A stretch of 64,000 nucleotides of DNA from Ceratodon purpureus. Taxonomy: Eukaryota > Streptophyta > Bryopsida > Pseudoditrichales > Ditrichaceae. The notes below the pieces were generated by a model. The model saw nothing but the letters and a program-made list of their open reading frames with translations, was not told where the DNA came from and did no database searches. The stretch is from assembly GCA_014871385.1 (NCBI GenBank), contig CM026422.1, positions 20,946,177-21,010,176 of the forward strand, written 5' to 3'. Of this stretch, positions 33,813 to 46,300 are shown in pieces (the stretch's first letter is position 1; each line of letters begins with the position of its first letter). The position numbers and the translations under genes are program-made.

Positions 33813-33965
33813 TTACGGTCTCCGGAGGAGACCGAAGTGAATTAAGTGTCTGTTCGATCCACCCCCAATCCAATGCCCACAGGACGAACATATGAGAGTA
33901 AAGATCTACGCCCCCCTTTCGAGAGTAGACACTTTGACCATTTCTATGACAAATGTGCATGCTCA
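33813..33965 (-). repeat. Diverged relative of the SINE-like family
   Basis: On the minus strand it shares the order of blocks seen in the 30-kb copy: a purine-rich stretch, ggcattggattggg, ttcactt, then a tail hairpin (ggtctcctccggagacc). Homology is weak but collinear. Confidence 0.4.
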
Positions 33966-34248
33966 AAACCTTCACTAAATATTTGGAAACCATCGTCATC
34001 TACGAGAAAGGCATAGTTGGTCATGAGAAACCTGAGTGGCGTGGAAAAATGCAAGATTTTCTTTAAACTGGGTGTCCGGGTATATAAGGCGGGGACAGAC
34101 TCTACACCATTTGGAATCCAATTCCTGTAAGGTCTCTCCACCTTTCTCGGAGCTCTCAACAAACCAGAGCAGTAATTTAAGATCTTTTGACTCCGAAGTT
34201 AGAAAGAAGGAGGTAACCTCCGGAGTGAGTGGGGGACTACCGGTTTAA

Positions 34249-35175
34249 TCCCTAAGTGCCTAGGATAGCCAAAACGGCTTTTTGATGTTTTGGTTAGTCT
34301 AGATAAAGGGGTTAAAATTGATATTTTTGCCTGAGATTTTTACTGGATGCTCTTTGTACTTCAAAGTGTATGTGGTAAAATTTACAAAGCCAAATTCCAA
34401 TTTTAAGACCTTCATCTAGAAATTTTAGGTTTCAAGTCCAAAACGGGCAGCTTAAAATTAGGCTTTTTAAAAAAACAGTTCTTGAAATATGTTCATAACC
34501 AAACCACCACTCAAATTCCAAAGAGACCCAAGTCAAAAAATATACCAATTTTACAAGGGCAGCCTCAAAAAATTTCAAAGACAAGCTTCAATATTTTCAG
34601 TAATTCTTGAATTACTTCTTTCAAAATTCGTCAAAATTTGGGATTTTGGAATTTTTCAAAAATAATTTCGCTCAAAAATCAAAATCTTATAAAGGCAGAT
34701 AACCACCGTTCAGATTTTTCTAAAACCAAATATACGTGATGTCATGCATGTTTTACTATATCAACGTTTTCAGACCTACTTCTAGAAAACAATTTTTATG
34801 AGAGCCAAAAAAGGAATGAGTCTCTCAAATTTTCCATGGAGGTACTCAACTTGATTACCTACATGGGAAAAAATATGGGCAAAATGTTTGGGGTAACAAT
34901 CTTCAACTCCCCCTTTGCACCATTTTGACTATGTCATTCAGCCAATGCCCAAAAAAAGTTTTGCTGCAACTTTGAATATTATAATCTCTAAGATGGTAAA
35001 CATCCAACGGCTGAAAATTTTATGAGTACTTTTAAAGAAGGTTTAGTACAAGATCTTACGGCTAGATGTCTAAAAACAGCAAATTGTTTTGGTTAAAATT
35101 GTTGTTTGTACAAGGTGGTCAAAAATCACTCTTTTGGAGGTTTTGATGCCCAAAACATGCTTGGGCACTTAGGGG
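34249..35175. mobile_element. TTAA-flanked inverted-repeat element, 927 bp
   Basis: The left end after TTAA (34245-34248) reads tccctaagtgcctagg. The right end before TTAA (35176-35179) is the complement of ccccctaagtgcccaag less one C. The core is non-coding and AT-rich. A TTAA target with a CCCT-type terminus is the piggyBac arrangement, but short imperfect TIRs could be coincidental. Confidence 0.45.
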
Positions 35176-35179
35176 TTAA

Positions 35180-36927
35180 AGGGGAAGTTTTGCAGTGCAT
35201 ATTGAAGTTACTCTTTTTTAAGGTAACTAGTATGTAGGACCGGTGTCCTTCGGAGACACCAAAAAGAAAATTAAAAAAAAAATTGAAAATTTGTCTCAAA
35301 TAAAATGTAAGCTCTCATTCAACAAGGAAAAGGCTAATCCTGCATACATATGCGGATCGCAATTCAATTGAATACTGTAGCACCATAAATGTTTTGTGCT
35401 ACTCTTAACAAATATTGATTCTTTGGAAAAGATAAGCTTTGTTCCTCATCAAATGTATTTGATAATTATTTTTTCAAATTATAATTACTGTAAATACCTT
35501 TAAATAACCAAAGTAGCCAAACAACACTAAAAAAAATTTACTCTGATTTTTTACTCACCTTATATTTTTTCCAATTAAAAAATGAATCATAACATGTTTA
35601 TCTAAGGTACTACAATATGCATCCCCGCAATATTCTATGCTACAGTAAATCCTCAAAGCACAGCTCCGGCCTACTTTGGACAGTGAACCAAAAACCGCCA
35701 CTTCCCAAAATCATCACACGGGTGGCTTTGTGTACATTCAAATGTACACTTTCAGCCCCGAGCAGAGAGTGACGGGCTTTGGGTATGCACTCCCACCTCC
35801 CCTGATGACATGGCGACACAGCTACGTTGACCCCCTGATGACATGGACCCACCCAGAATCCGACGTGGCAAAGCTCCCTTCCTTCCTTCCTTCCTTCCGG
35901 GCCTACGCTAAGATACAGCAGTACGTTGTCTATGCAAAATTGCTGCGCTAAAGCACGAGAACGTGGCGATGGCTGCTCTGCCTCGGCCCCATCGAACCTC
36001 CTTTTCTCCTTTCTGTCGCTGAATTTTCTGAATTTTCTGCTGCTTTGCTTGTACACCCGTTGGCTGCATTCAAAGCTGCCCCATGCTATGCTGGATGCGC
36101 ACACACACTGGAAGCATCTGCTCCTCTACTGGAGGGAAGGGGCAATGCTATCCGAGTAAAGTAATCGACTCTGTTCCACTTTGTTCTGATGCTCTATGAC
36201 TTCTTTGGGTAAAAGGTAGTGCGAAAAAACAAGTCAAGGAGATGGTCTGGATGTGTTGGAGCGCATCGAGAAACAGTGGACTTTGGACTATTGATGCGAT
36301 CAGTATCTTCGGAGTTCGATGAAGGAACAGGTAATTTTCCTGTATTTTGGTAAACAACCAGTCTCAACTAGAATTTCATCTAGGTATTCTCCGAGTATTA
36401 CGTAAGTATCACCCAGGTATCACAAATTTTATTTTTTTATTTGGCCATATGCTTTAAATATTAACCATTTTTTTTGAGGAATCAGTTGACTAGCTATGGA
36501 TTCACCCCGTTTCTGAATTGGATTTCATGTGGTGAGGGTTCAGGGGTTAGGGCTCAGTTGTCATGGGAATGAAAGGGTTACCTTGCTGGTGGTCAGTTTA
36601 GCAATTCAAGCAGAAGGTGTCATCGCCAAAGTCCAGTGGGTCCAGATGGGGCTGTCTCTGTTTGCATTGTTGTGTGTGTGTCTGGCACACTTTTCCACAG
36701 GAAACAACAAAAGAGGTCCAAAAATGGTGTCACGCGTTGTTGCACATGTACATGCAGTGGTATCTGGTTCAGTCCATTGCTGGATATTTCCACTCCGAAC
36801 TTTGAGGTGACGAATCTTGAGGATGAAGAGTAGAGGCTCGCTTGGGAGATGATGATTCAAGAGTGAGAGAAATGACATGATCAAGGAACGCATTTTCAAA
36901 AGTTTCACCGCTAACCTTTAAATGAAA
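35180..36927. other. No gene firmly seen
   Basis: 35218-35265 has a stem-loop with a ttcg loop (ggtgtccttcggagacacc), similar to the SINE tail hairpins. 35879-35898 is a ttcc microsatellite. ORFs up to 154 codons (minus, 35640-36104) and 100 codons (minus, 36606-36908) have no recognised motif. Confidence 0.35.
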
Positions 36928-38733
36928 TTATCTACAGCTGGTGCACATTTGAGTATCAAAAGTCTGTAGAGAAACTGAAAGTGTTCGATTTGGAGGAAAT
37001 GGTTGTTTGTTTGTAGTGTTTGGGAATGCATCCTTTAGTTGAGTTGCATTTCTAGCCGTGAATACAAAGCCATGTGCTTCGGCAGTACGTATCACACCGG
37101 ATGTGGCTTTTGGCTGTGGTGGGAGGATAGGCACTGGCCCACTTCCAGCAATTGGGGATTCGTGGATTGGAATCTTTTGACAGACTATTTTAACACAAGA
37201 GAGGGGATGGATCATGGGATGGGGTGCCAACATGAGTTATCCATAAAAGCCTGAACCATGTCTAGATGTCGCCTCTGGAAACCGGCACATGTTTCCACCA
37301 GAGTCAGTGGTTGGACTAGTTCAGCTCTCTTGGATCCCAGTTCCAGCTTCCAAAGTCTACTAACCGATGGTGGTGGTCTGGAGCTCTTCTAACTCATTCT
37401 TAGTCATGAGCTCTTAGTCACTTGGGTTAGTAATTCTTCATTTTGGATTTACGAGCTTACAATGCATGTGGTGTAGGCTTGGTTGTTTGCACGTCTTGAT
37501 TTGATGAAGAGTTTTGAAGTCGCTGGAGTTTCTGTTTTGTTTGTGCGATTTTTTCAAGGGTGGGAGATTGGAGTGGCACCAAGCAACAGCCTTTACCAGC
37601 AGGATCATCGTTATCATCACCATCCCATACACGTGATCGTCTTTCCTTCTTTCCATTCTCCTGCCTACTTTTTTTCCAAATGTCTTTTCCAGGAGGGATT
37701 ACATGAAGCTTCAATGCCTGGCCTTCATCTCCGACTTCAACTTTTTTGTGCTGTTTGTTTTTATCTGTGATCTGATCTTTGAAGTGGCCTTATCGGATAA
37801 TGAGCGTGCTAGATCGGTGCCTGAAGCTTTTATTCAGTTACAATAGAGCTGTTTTGTTTAGAACTAATGCTTGAAGGGCTCTGAATTTGGGCGTTTTTGA
37901 AGTTGCCATGTTCTTCATTCATGGTTTTACAATCGCTATCGTGGTGGAACTTCTGCCCATTAGGAAGTCACCAGGAGTTGTAAAATGCTTGTATGTGGCG
38001 TGCAAAGTATTGCGGTGTCTAAGGAGTATTTCACACATTCAAACTGCTGCTCGAGTTGGTTGGAAGATAATTATTCTATTTGCAAGGTATATATTTGTAG
38101 CAAGAAAATATTGGTGGTTAAAGTGTCTAATTCTTATTCAAAACGAAGTGATAAGGCTTTGGTGTTTTTGTTGTAGGAGCGAGTGTGGCGATTAATTAGA
38201 ACACTAACACAAAAGGTGCAAACCACAGATGACCACCTACAGTCTGGTAAGCGCACCATTGCTGAAAGGTATACATTAGATGATATTGTACGTATGTGCA
38301 TGACCTTCTACCTTTCTGAGTTGAGGATGGAGTGCCTATAACTTAGGCATTCAGAAATGCCTTACTCTGTATACTCTATGTATAAGCCTCGACCTGCCTA
38401 AAAGATCTTATTAGGTGAGGACACAGGCACTTGTGACACATTTGGCATGGCCTTGTCCATGTGCTTGGCTGTTTCTGAGGAATGTGATGGGTGGTAGCAT
38501 GATTCACGAGCAAGAGCTATACAGTCTTTTAATTTTCCCCGAGATGCAGCTACCAGATGGTGATACCAAATCAAACCCCTGTTGGCAGAGTAGAATTTCA
38601 GGGGCCTGATATTCATCTTCTGCCAAGTGAATGCTTCATGTGAAAATCCTTGCAGGTCCCGATCAGAAAAAAGGTAGCGGAGAATATCCAACAGCCTAAG
38701 AGTTTCGTGTTCACTCATCCCAATCCCATTCAT
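36928..38733 (-). CDS. Candidate exons of an unidentified gene
   Basis: Three minus-strand open segments look protein-like. 38733-~38540 begins MNGIGMSEHETLRLLDILRY directly after a TTTTCAG acceptor. ~37770-37445 reads DEGQALKLHVIPPGKDIW and LEKIAQTKQKLQRLQN, with an acceptor CACAG upstream and a GTAAGC donor at its end. ~37200-36928 reads PKATSGVIRTAEAHGFVF and is Pro-rich before it. I could not find splice pairs that join all three in one consistent phase. The exon set is therefore provisional, and the segments could belong to one gene, two genes or a pseudogene. No domain recognised. Confidence 0.3.
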
Positions 38734-39121
38734 CTGAAAATCTTGACAGTTCGCAGCAAGATATCCACACGCTTACTACAAAGCTCAACAACATTAAAAT
38801 ATTAGAAGTATTGAGCCTTACATCATAAACACAATTCGAAATTTGAGTAATTTTGTGCCCCTCTGATAAAAGCATCCACATTAATTGTTACGAGATCCGA
38901 GTGCATATATTTCATTGAAACTAAAACCATGATTAATCAAAGTTGTTACTCTCTGTACCTCGTTCCAGGTAAGGTTGCCATAAATGACGCTGTCCAATAC
39001 ACAACTTCTAACATGGGAAAGAGGGGAGGAACACTTAACCATATGATACATCGATCAGATCAGACCTGAAGGGCGTAAGGTGAAACTATATTCAAGATCT
39101 GGAAAAAAAATGTTTAACAAA

Positions 39122-41816
39122 TTAACCGTCCGATGTCAATGTGAAGGCCATAAGCCCAAGGCTAAGTGTCATGAACAAGATGAAACCTCCGAAGAACAAC
39201 AACGTCCGACCTGATAGTTTTTCTTCTGTACCGAGTTTGCTGGTTTTGTTCAAAATAGACCTAATTTTCTCAAGGTCCCCTTCTTTAGCAGCCTTTTGGA
39301 TTTCATCCTCGGCCGCGGCTAAATGTTTAATTCTGAGCTCCTGAAGCTGATCTTTCTTTGACCATATCCACCCTGTAGTGCGCCACATCAGAATGCCAAC
39401 ATAGATTCCTGAGACCACATCCACACTGTAATGGTGACGTTCACGGATCTCGCGTTGTCCAGTGTGCGCCACCAGAAGCCATACAAAAATGGAACCCCAT
39501 CCAGGATAGGCTTCCTGCACATCGGACAAATGAGTTGAGAATTTAGATCTTCGAACGACTTAAAGAAATATAAATGAGCGTAAAGATGGTGCCCAGAATT
39601 GCCCAATATCATCAACTCCTGATGAGATAAGACAGTGATATCCTGCAGTATAAGATCCACGCGAAAATTGTAGAGCGAACAAACAAAGAGAGAAACGAAG
39701 GTTCAAAAATCATACCTGCCATGCCATAGCTGTCAGAACTGCTACATACATATGACCACTGAACACAAGATCATTGCACCCACCACCGGCACGCTTCAGA
39801 GTGCTGAACCAGTTTTCTGGTCCTTGTCCAGTTTGTGCTGGGTCCATGGGTCTCAAGATGTTCACCAGGAATTGCATGGAACCCCAGTTCGGGACATACT
39901 CTGCTGGGTAATTAGCAACTGGGGCTGTGACAAAAGAAAACACATCTTATTAGAAAACGAGCTGATAAGGTGGAGTGGTCGGAAAAACAAAAAACAGAAT
40001 AATTCATAAAAGAAAAACAAAAGACAACCCAGGAAGACAGAGACCTGCTGACTTGTTTTGAGCAAGTATACCAACTAATACATGTGGGGTATTCTACATT
40101 CGTTTCATCGTATAACAGTGTAAATAAATGCATTCCACACGAGGCAGAATCAAGCGATGTTCCGTAAAAGTATCTCACTTAGACAACCTACTGTTCAGAT
40201 TTAAAGCTGCAATCTTAACCCAAAATCTGATAATTGAAAGCGGGTATGAATGAAGAGTCTAAAGAATAACTTACCAAATGCCTGATCCTGACTGATGACC
40301 TGGCGAACCATATTGGGGTCCTTAGAATACGGCGTGTAGTACTTTTGTGCCCATGGGTGTGGATGATTGGCAGTCTTAAATCGCGCGTGAGCACACCAGG
40401 GTCTTGCTGAAGGCAGTATTGTAGCAACAAATGTCAAAACTCGGATAAGCCTTCCACAACCCATGGTAAACATATATCGCGCACCGAGTCCCATACCAGG
40501 GGCTTTCACACAACCGTACAAAACTGAAAAGCCCAAGAGGAGGAAAAGCATCAAGAAGTGATGAAGTCCGATTACAGGTGCTCGCAAGAAGGCTACAATG
40601 GCTGCTGGAAGCTTCTCGTTGCCGGCCAAGACCAGCCATTGTCCCGAGTCAGGAAGTGGGGCAGTACTCCTGGTGAACAAATCAAGGCACACCTTCGTAA
40701 ATCTTTCGAGTTCCACATATCCCAACAAATGAAAGATGATAAAGATCAACAGGTCTTACATTACCGCGGTACACTTCCCCTAAGTGTCCTTTACTATTCC
40801 CAAACACTCGTCCTCGTTGATTACCCAGATTTGCATCCAGGTACTTGGATATCCAAACTGTTCGTTAACTGCTTCCAGGTACAAACTGTTTTCATATTCC
40901 ATTTTAGTTCTCGATCAGCTATTAGTCATATAGTTGATTATCGTTCAGAACGCGTAAGTTGGTGTATTCGTCAGAGGATGCATTGTGGTTTGACGAGAAT
41001 TAACCAAGCCAGCGGTGGAGTACTCCAGATAACGAAACCCTAAACACCTTCTAACACCAAAACTATTAAGTAACAAACTACTTTCTGCAAAGAAATATTC
41101 AGATACAGTTGTAAATAGAACCAGCCTAGTTATGACCTAGAGAAGAGAAGAATCTAATCAAGGACAATTCAGATAAGAACTCAACTGTTTATATCTAGAA
41201 AAAACTAGAAAAAAGAAAAGAATCCGCAACAGTCCGAATGGAGAGGAGAACCAGCTGTCTGTGAACACAAATTACGCTCAACGGAAAGGCTCTCTTGAGA
41301 GGTATGAAGTACCGGTAGGTAGTCTTGATAAAAACTTGCCGCATGATCAATTAACCCAATTCTAGTCGTACATCCTTACGCATTACTAGACTGAAGATAA
41401 GAATTCGGCTTCTCCACAACAATGCCTCTAGTAACAAAACACCATTACGCTTTCTTGACATACTTGTGAATGTTCACATTCAAGTTAAAACCCTAATCAT
41501 CGTCAATGCTTTCCAGGAACACTCACCAGTGCCAATCCAGACCCAGCACAGTCGTGACATATTGCACCGCCATGGCCTCGACGCAGAGACAACTAATCAT
41601 GAACACCAGCGACCCTAGGAAGATCCCAATGGACCGAAGCTCCCGGGTCCAGTACTCATAATACGGAGCACGAACTGCAGCTGCTACCGCAAAGAAGCAC
41701 CACAGACAAGGCTGCAGAACCGAGTGTAGCCCTGGGGCAACTTCTCGCAAGTAATCCACCCCCACATACGCCACTGCCGCTACACCCACTGCCTTGGGAT
41801 ACGCAGTCACCCCCAT
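39122..41816 (-). CDS. PLM: PHLOEM UNLOADING MODULATOR-like sphingomyelin-synthase-family protein
   Basis: Exons 41816-41527, 40669-40275, 39924-39716 and 39514-39122 join exactly in frame by GT-AG introns to 428 residues. The protein matches plant PLM (Arabidopsis At1g43580 family), a membrane enzyme of sphingolipid metabolism that affects plasmodesmata and phloem unloading. Landmarks are VLGLDWH at the first junction, APGMGLGARYMFT, LPSARPWCA, then GGGCNDLVFSGHM (275-287) and REIRERHHYSVD (319-330), ending TSDG. Residues H286, H326 and D330 form the PAP2/SMS-type catalytic triad. Asn279 replaces the Gly of the CGD motif of classical sphingomyelin synthases, as in my recollection of PLM. Several hydrophobic segments indicate a multi-pass protein; a charged helix and last membrane span close the C-terminus. 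The start at 41816 is the first ATG of an N-terminal membrane-like exon. Confidence 0.92.
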
Positions 41817-42998
41817 CTCTCCACCCTGCTCTTCCCTCTCCCTCCAGCGCGGGAGGGAGAGATTCCGCTTGGAGAAAATCTTCTCTCGAACAGCCTGGGT
41901 TACCCTAAACCTTTCCAGGGTTGCTGTCTTGCGCTACCTCACATGCATCGGAATTAGTCTCTAGATCAATCTCTAGATCCGAACACCACTCACCACCTTC
42001 ATCTCTCACCACCCACCCCAACCTGACCCGCTACGATGTCCTCGACACATACGAAACTCTGCACAAACGCATTCACCACATCAAATCCTCAGCCCCGACT
42101 CAAACACGCAACACAACAAATTCCTAAAAACCGTAAACACCAACCCACATTTGCTCAAAACTCGCCATCTCACATCCAATCTAGGAAACTGGACACCCCT
42201 AATCACTGAACCCCATATCACTGTGCACATTCACAGACTCCACAATCCAGACTCAAACACCACGCATTCAACAAACCACTCGAGTAGCTCTATCCCAGTC
42301 AGTCAAAACACTAAAAATAATAACCATCAACTTAAAGATAAGCAAAATACTCAAAAATAATCAACATAGTACCCCAATACCCAGATACCCCAAGTTCCAA
42401 CCGACCTCCTCCTCAACCACAGAAAGCTAGATCCACCACAAACCACCACCATCCTCCAAAACTAGCCACCAAGCTCATCAAACCCAACCCAGGTCGACAT
42501 CTGAGCGATCCATATCTAGAACTGAAAAAGCTAGACATTTGTCTAGACAGTCGGTGATGAGTTCGGAAGCGCACCTGTGAAGATAGATGCGTCTAGAGAA
42601 CACGTTCGATCCGCCGTCGCCGCGAGCTGGACCATGCATACACATCGGAGCACATCGGGGCAGCAATCGGAGAGTCGTCGAAGCGGCGGATTTCGGAGTC
42701 TAGACGAGTCGAGTCGAGTCGAGTCGAGTCGGCGTCGCCTGGCCCGGTGATTCCTCGGGCGGGCGCCGGCGTGGGGGCGTGGGCAGCGGCGGGTGGCCCG
42801 GCGTTTCGTGGGGCGGGCGTGGATCGGCCCGGGCCGTGCCGTCACGTGAAGGCGCCTGTGCACGTTACCTTGGCCTCGGCTTCAATGCTCGTTGCTGTGC
42901 CACGGCCGGGCGTTGGCTTGATTGCGGGAGCATCTGCATTCATTTTGTGCAAGGTTTGTGTGTGTATGTGTTTCTGATGTACGTTTTGAATACATCAT
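41817..42998. promoter_or_regulatory. Upstream region of the PLM-like gene
   Basis: C-rich 41820-42480, then GC-rich 42590-42860 with a gagtc pentanucleotide microsatellite (42704-42731). Promoter elements were not identified. ORFs in the GC-rich part overlap in several frames and look incidental. Confidence 0.4.
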
Positions 42999-43345
42999 AA
43001 GTCTCTTGCAGGTTCATAAGTTGGTCTTTGAATGCAACTCTTTTGTAGGTTGAGTTGGTCTTTTAAAGGGGAAGTCTGGGGTGAAGACAGTAAGTTACTC
43101 CATTCACAAGTCAAAAGTTGCTTGAGTGGTAATCTGATTAGAAGAAAGATGTAAAAAACGTGGAGACAAGGCAGAGAATTAGGGTTAGAAATGGGTAGAT
43201 TCTATCCCTGCTTTATATAAGGGGACTCATGATTTAAGTCTCTTGTAGATTCATGAGTTGTAAGTCTCTTGTAGGTTCATGAGTTGGTCTTGGAATGGAA
43301 GTCTCTTGGATGTTGAGCTGGTCTTATAAGAGCCTTCTTGGTTCA
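42999..43345 (+). repeat. Diverged repeats of an aagtctcttg...ttcatgagttggtctt unit
   Basis: The unit recurs near 42999, 43235, 43262 and 43303 with variable spacing and end truncation. It could be exonic sequence of an unrecognised transcript or a degenerate satellite. Confidence 0.6.
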
Positions 43346-46300
43346 TGGTGTTGAGCTTGCATTGGCTTTCGTTGAGTTGTCTTTGAGAGTTTGCTCCGGA
43401 GTTTAATGGTTGAGTTGATGCAGTTTTCTTGGAGAATTATGTGTTCTGTTTGTTGCTTCTGCAGTCTGGTTTTTGGTTGTTGTTTTCTTTTTTTACTCAA
43501 CCTTGTGAGTTGCAGGCTGGGCACTTGTATGATTATGAACACAAAGTCTTCACGGCGCAGTGGGAAATTGAAGGGGAAAAACTTATTTTTATTTTTGTTA
43601 TTAGAATTGTAATCACTTTAATCACTACTTCGAGACCACTCGTAACTTTGCTCATACTTTTGTTTGCACATTTTTTTCTATTCTTATTCTTAAAGATTTC
43701 ATGAATTCTCTCCTTATAGTTTTTGAATTGTTAATCATTTTATAAGTCATTTTATAATAATTTCGCTTTTCATAGTCATTTATTTTATTACTATGTTATA
43801 AATTTTGATGGTTGTTTACATTGAAATCATAGAAAATATAGAGCATTGAAAATTGCCAACATAGAAATCATCTTAGCAAGTGAGACTAGCGCTTTCACAT
43901 TTATCACTTTGAAAAAGTTAAAGATTACTCTCAAAGAAGTGAAACATGTAAGGATCTTTTAGAACTACACATAAAATTTGGAGTTTATAATGTCCTCGTC
44001 CTCATAAACCATTGAAAATATTTTTGTAAAAATTCAAGGAATAGTATTTGTTTGATCATACTACTTTTAGAGTTGTAGTGGCCAATGACAGTTCAAGATT
44101 TTTAGTCGAATAGTCCTTTTATGAAATATCTATATTTTTTTAAATGAAGGTACCTTGAGTTACATAATTAGTTTTGCAAAAAGAACATGAGCATAGGGAT
44201 TTGGCATGAACAAGGACAATTTAAACGTTTTGGTGGATTATAAAGTTTATTCATGTGCATTGGTGGTCTGTTATCTTCATGCAGTTAAGCATTGAACGAG
44301 ACTACAAATAAAAAGTAAGAAGTACCTTGAATGTACAACATGTAAATGGTTTGATTGAATATAATTTTTCATATGTAAAAAGTAGCAATGTTTCCATAAG
44401 CTCTAAAAAGTGTGCCATCCAAACTAATCCTCATATTGATCAAGCTTTGTTTAACACTACTTGAGAAAGTTTATTATACTGGAATTGAGAAGCTTCAACT
44501 TTGAAAAAGAATGTTTTGTCTTCATATTCAAAGACCATATTACATCTTTAATGAATCCTACATTCTAGCCAATGGTTCAAAATAATGTTTGTATGCAATT
44601 ACCTCTGTTGCTTCCAATGTCAACATTTATTAAAATATAATAGAAATCTCCAAGATGCTCAAAAATGCACAACCACTAAAATGTATACAGTATGTTTTAT
44701 ATCATTAAATCAAAGGATATATTTCTTTTCATAATTTACAATACATTATGTTTTAATCCCAAAAAAATGTTTTTGAATTTTTTAGAGTGAACCAAAATTC
44801 ATTCAATTTTCTTTGTAGTTCTTCATTTTTAGTTGATTAAAGACAGGTTATCAAAGACAATATATCTTAATTTAGACATTGTAAAATTCTATCACTCATA
44901 ATAGATTGAAGCAAATGTTAGGGATTAAAATATGGCTGGTGTTCTTTTTTAAAAATCTCGATTTATTATGCATCAATAGCAAAGTATGTTCAAAACAGTC
45001 ATTGAATGTCTGAATAAACAATAAAGGTTAATATTAAATAATAAACTTATAATAGATAATATTAATAGTAATCCAATAGAAATCATCAATTTTAATACTC
45101 AAAAATATTTACTTTCAATTTATAAACTTACAAATAGTATCAATGTAGAACCTCTTTCTTGAAACAATTATTTTATTTCCACCAATTTGTGCATTTATGA
45201 TAAATATATTTTTAAAAACTCAATTAAAAAATATATCATTTTGTAAAATTGATTAAATAAGATATTGTGAGAAATTTATTTTTCATTATAATAGTATTAA
45301 TGATTGGTACTGTGTGTCTTACTTCAAAACAAATTAAAATGGATGGAATTTAACAAGGAATAATGATAGTTTAAATTGATTATTAATTAAAAAATCCAAT
45401 TTGAAAATTTGAAAGACTACAAAGAATTATAAATATGCATACATTGTATGATTTTAACGAGTTTGTCAAATAATAAGTATATATAAAAAGTTCATGTGTA
45501 TATTCTTTACCTGAAAGTAATTGAATTTGTATATTGGTGGAAGTTTAAACCCAAGGTAAAAACATTCGATATCTGAAGTGCCCTTTGCATGTTGATAAAA
45601 AATTGTTATAATTTGAAATGACTTTTGGTAAAATCTAATTTATTTATATTTGTTACCTGGATCTTATTTATCAAATCTAATAATAATTTTAAAAAATATA
45701 TTTAAATATTTATGACAAAAAATTTAAATTGATATTTTAGCAACGGATTACAACTCTTCCGTGATATTAAAGAAAAGTCTAAACTACTACATACAAATTT
45801 ATATTCTATAAAAAAATTAACAACATTTCATCAGTGGTAAATCTAGTCAATGATATTTTCATCCGACTTATCTATTTTTTTATTAAGTATTTTTACTTTT
45901 AAAATTTTAAAAATTGAATCCACCATAAAAATGAATTTAAGTATGATAAATTTAAATACAAAAATGTATTCATGATAATATATGATAAAAATTATATTAT
46001 TTGTATTGTATAATAATTTTTTATGTCATTTCTATTTTAAAATTCAATTGAAGGTCAATGCGTTGTAAGAGATATCACAATTTCAAATATATGTCGTTGA
46101 AGAAAGAAATTATAACTATTTCATTATCAAGGACCAAGGTCATGTTTGAAATGATCAAAATTTGCATTCCTTTTGTTGAGAATAGTGAGATGACTTTTGT
46201 GATCGAAAGATTCATTATAAATTCCAATTTTTTGCTTGTTTGATTATTCAATAAAAATACATGGTTTATTCATAAGAATTTGTTACTAAAACTTAAGAGA

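Noticed and set aside
35640..36104. 154-codon minus-strand ORF
   Set aside because: No recognisable motif, spans a ttcc microsatellite, overlapped by ORFs on the other strand.
43860..43975. Possible Copia polyprotein trace
   Set aside because: Only about 35 residues vaguely fit the protease-integrase spacer style; no reverse transcriptase, integrase or LTR was seen.
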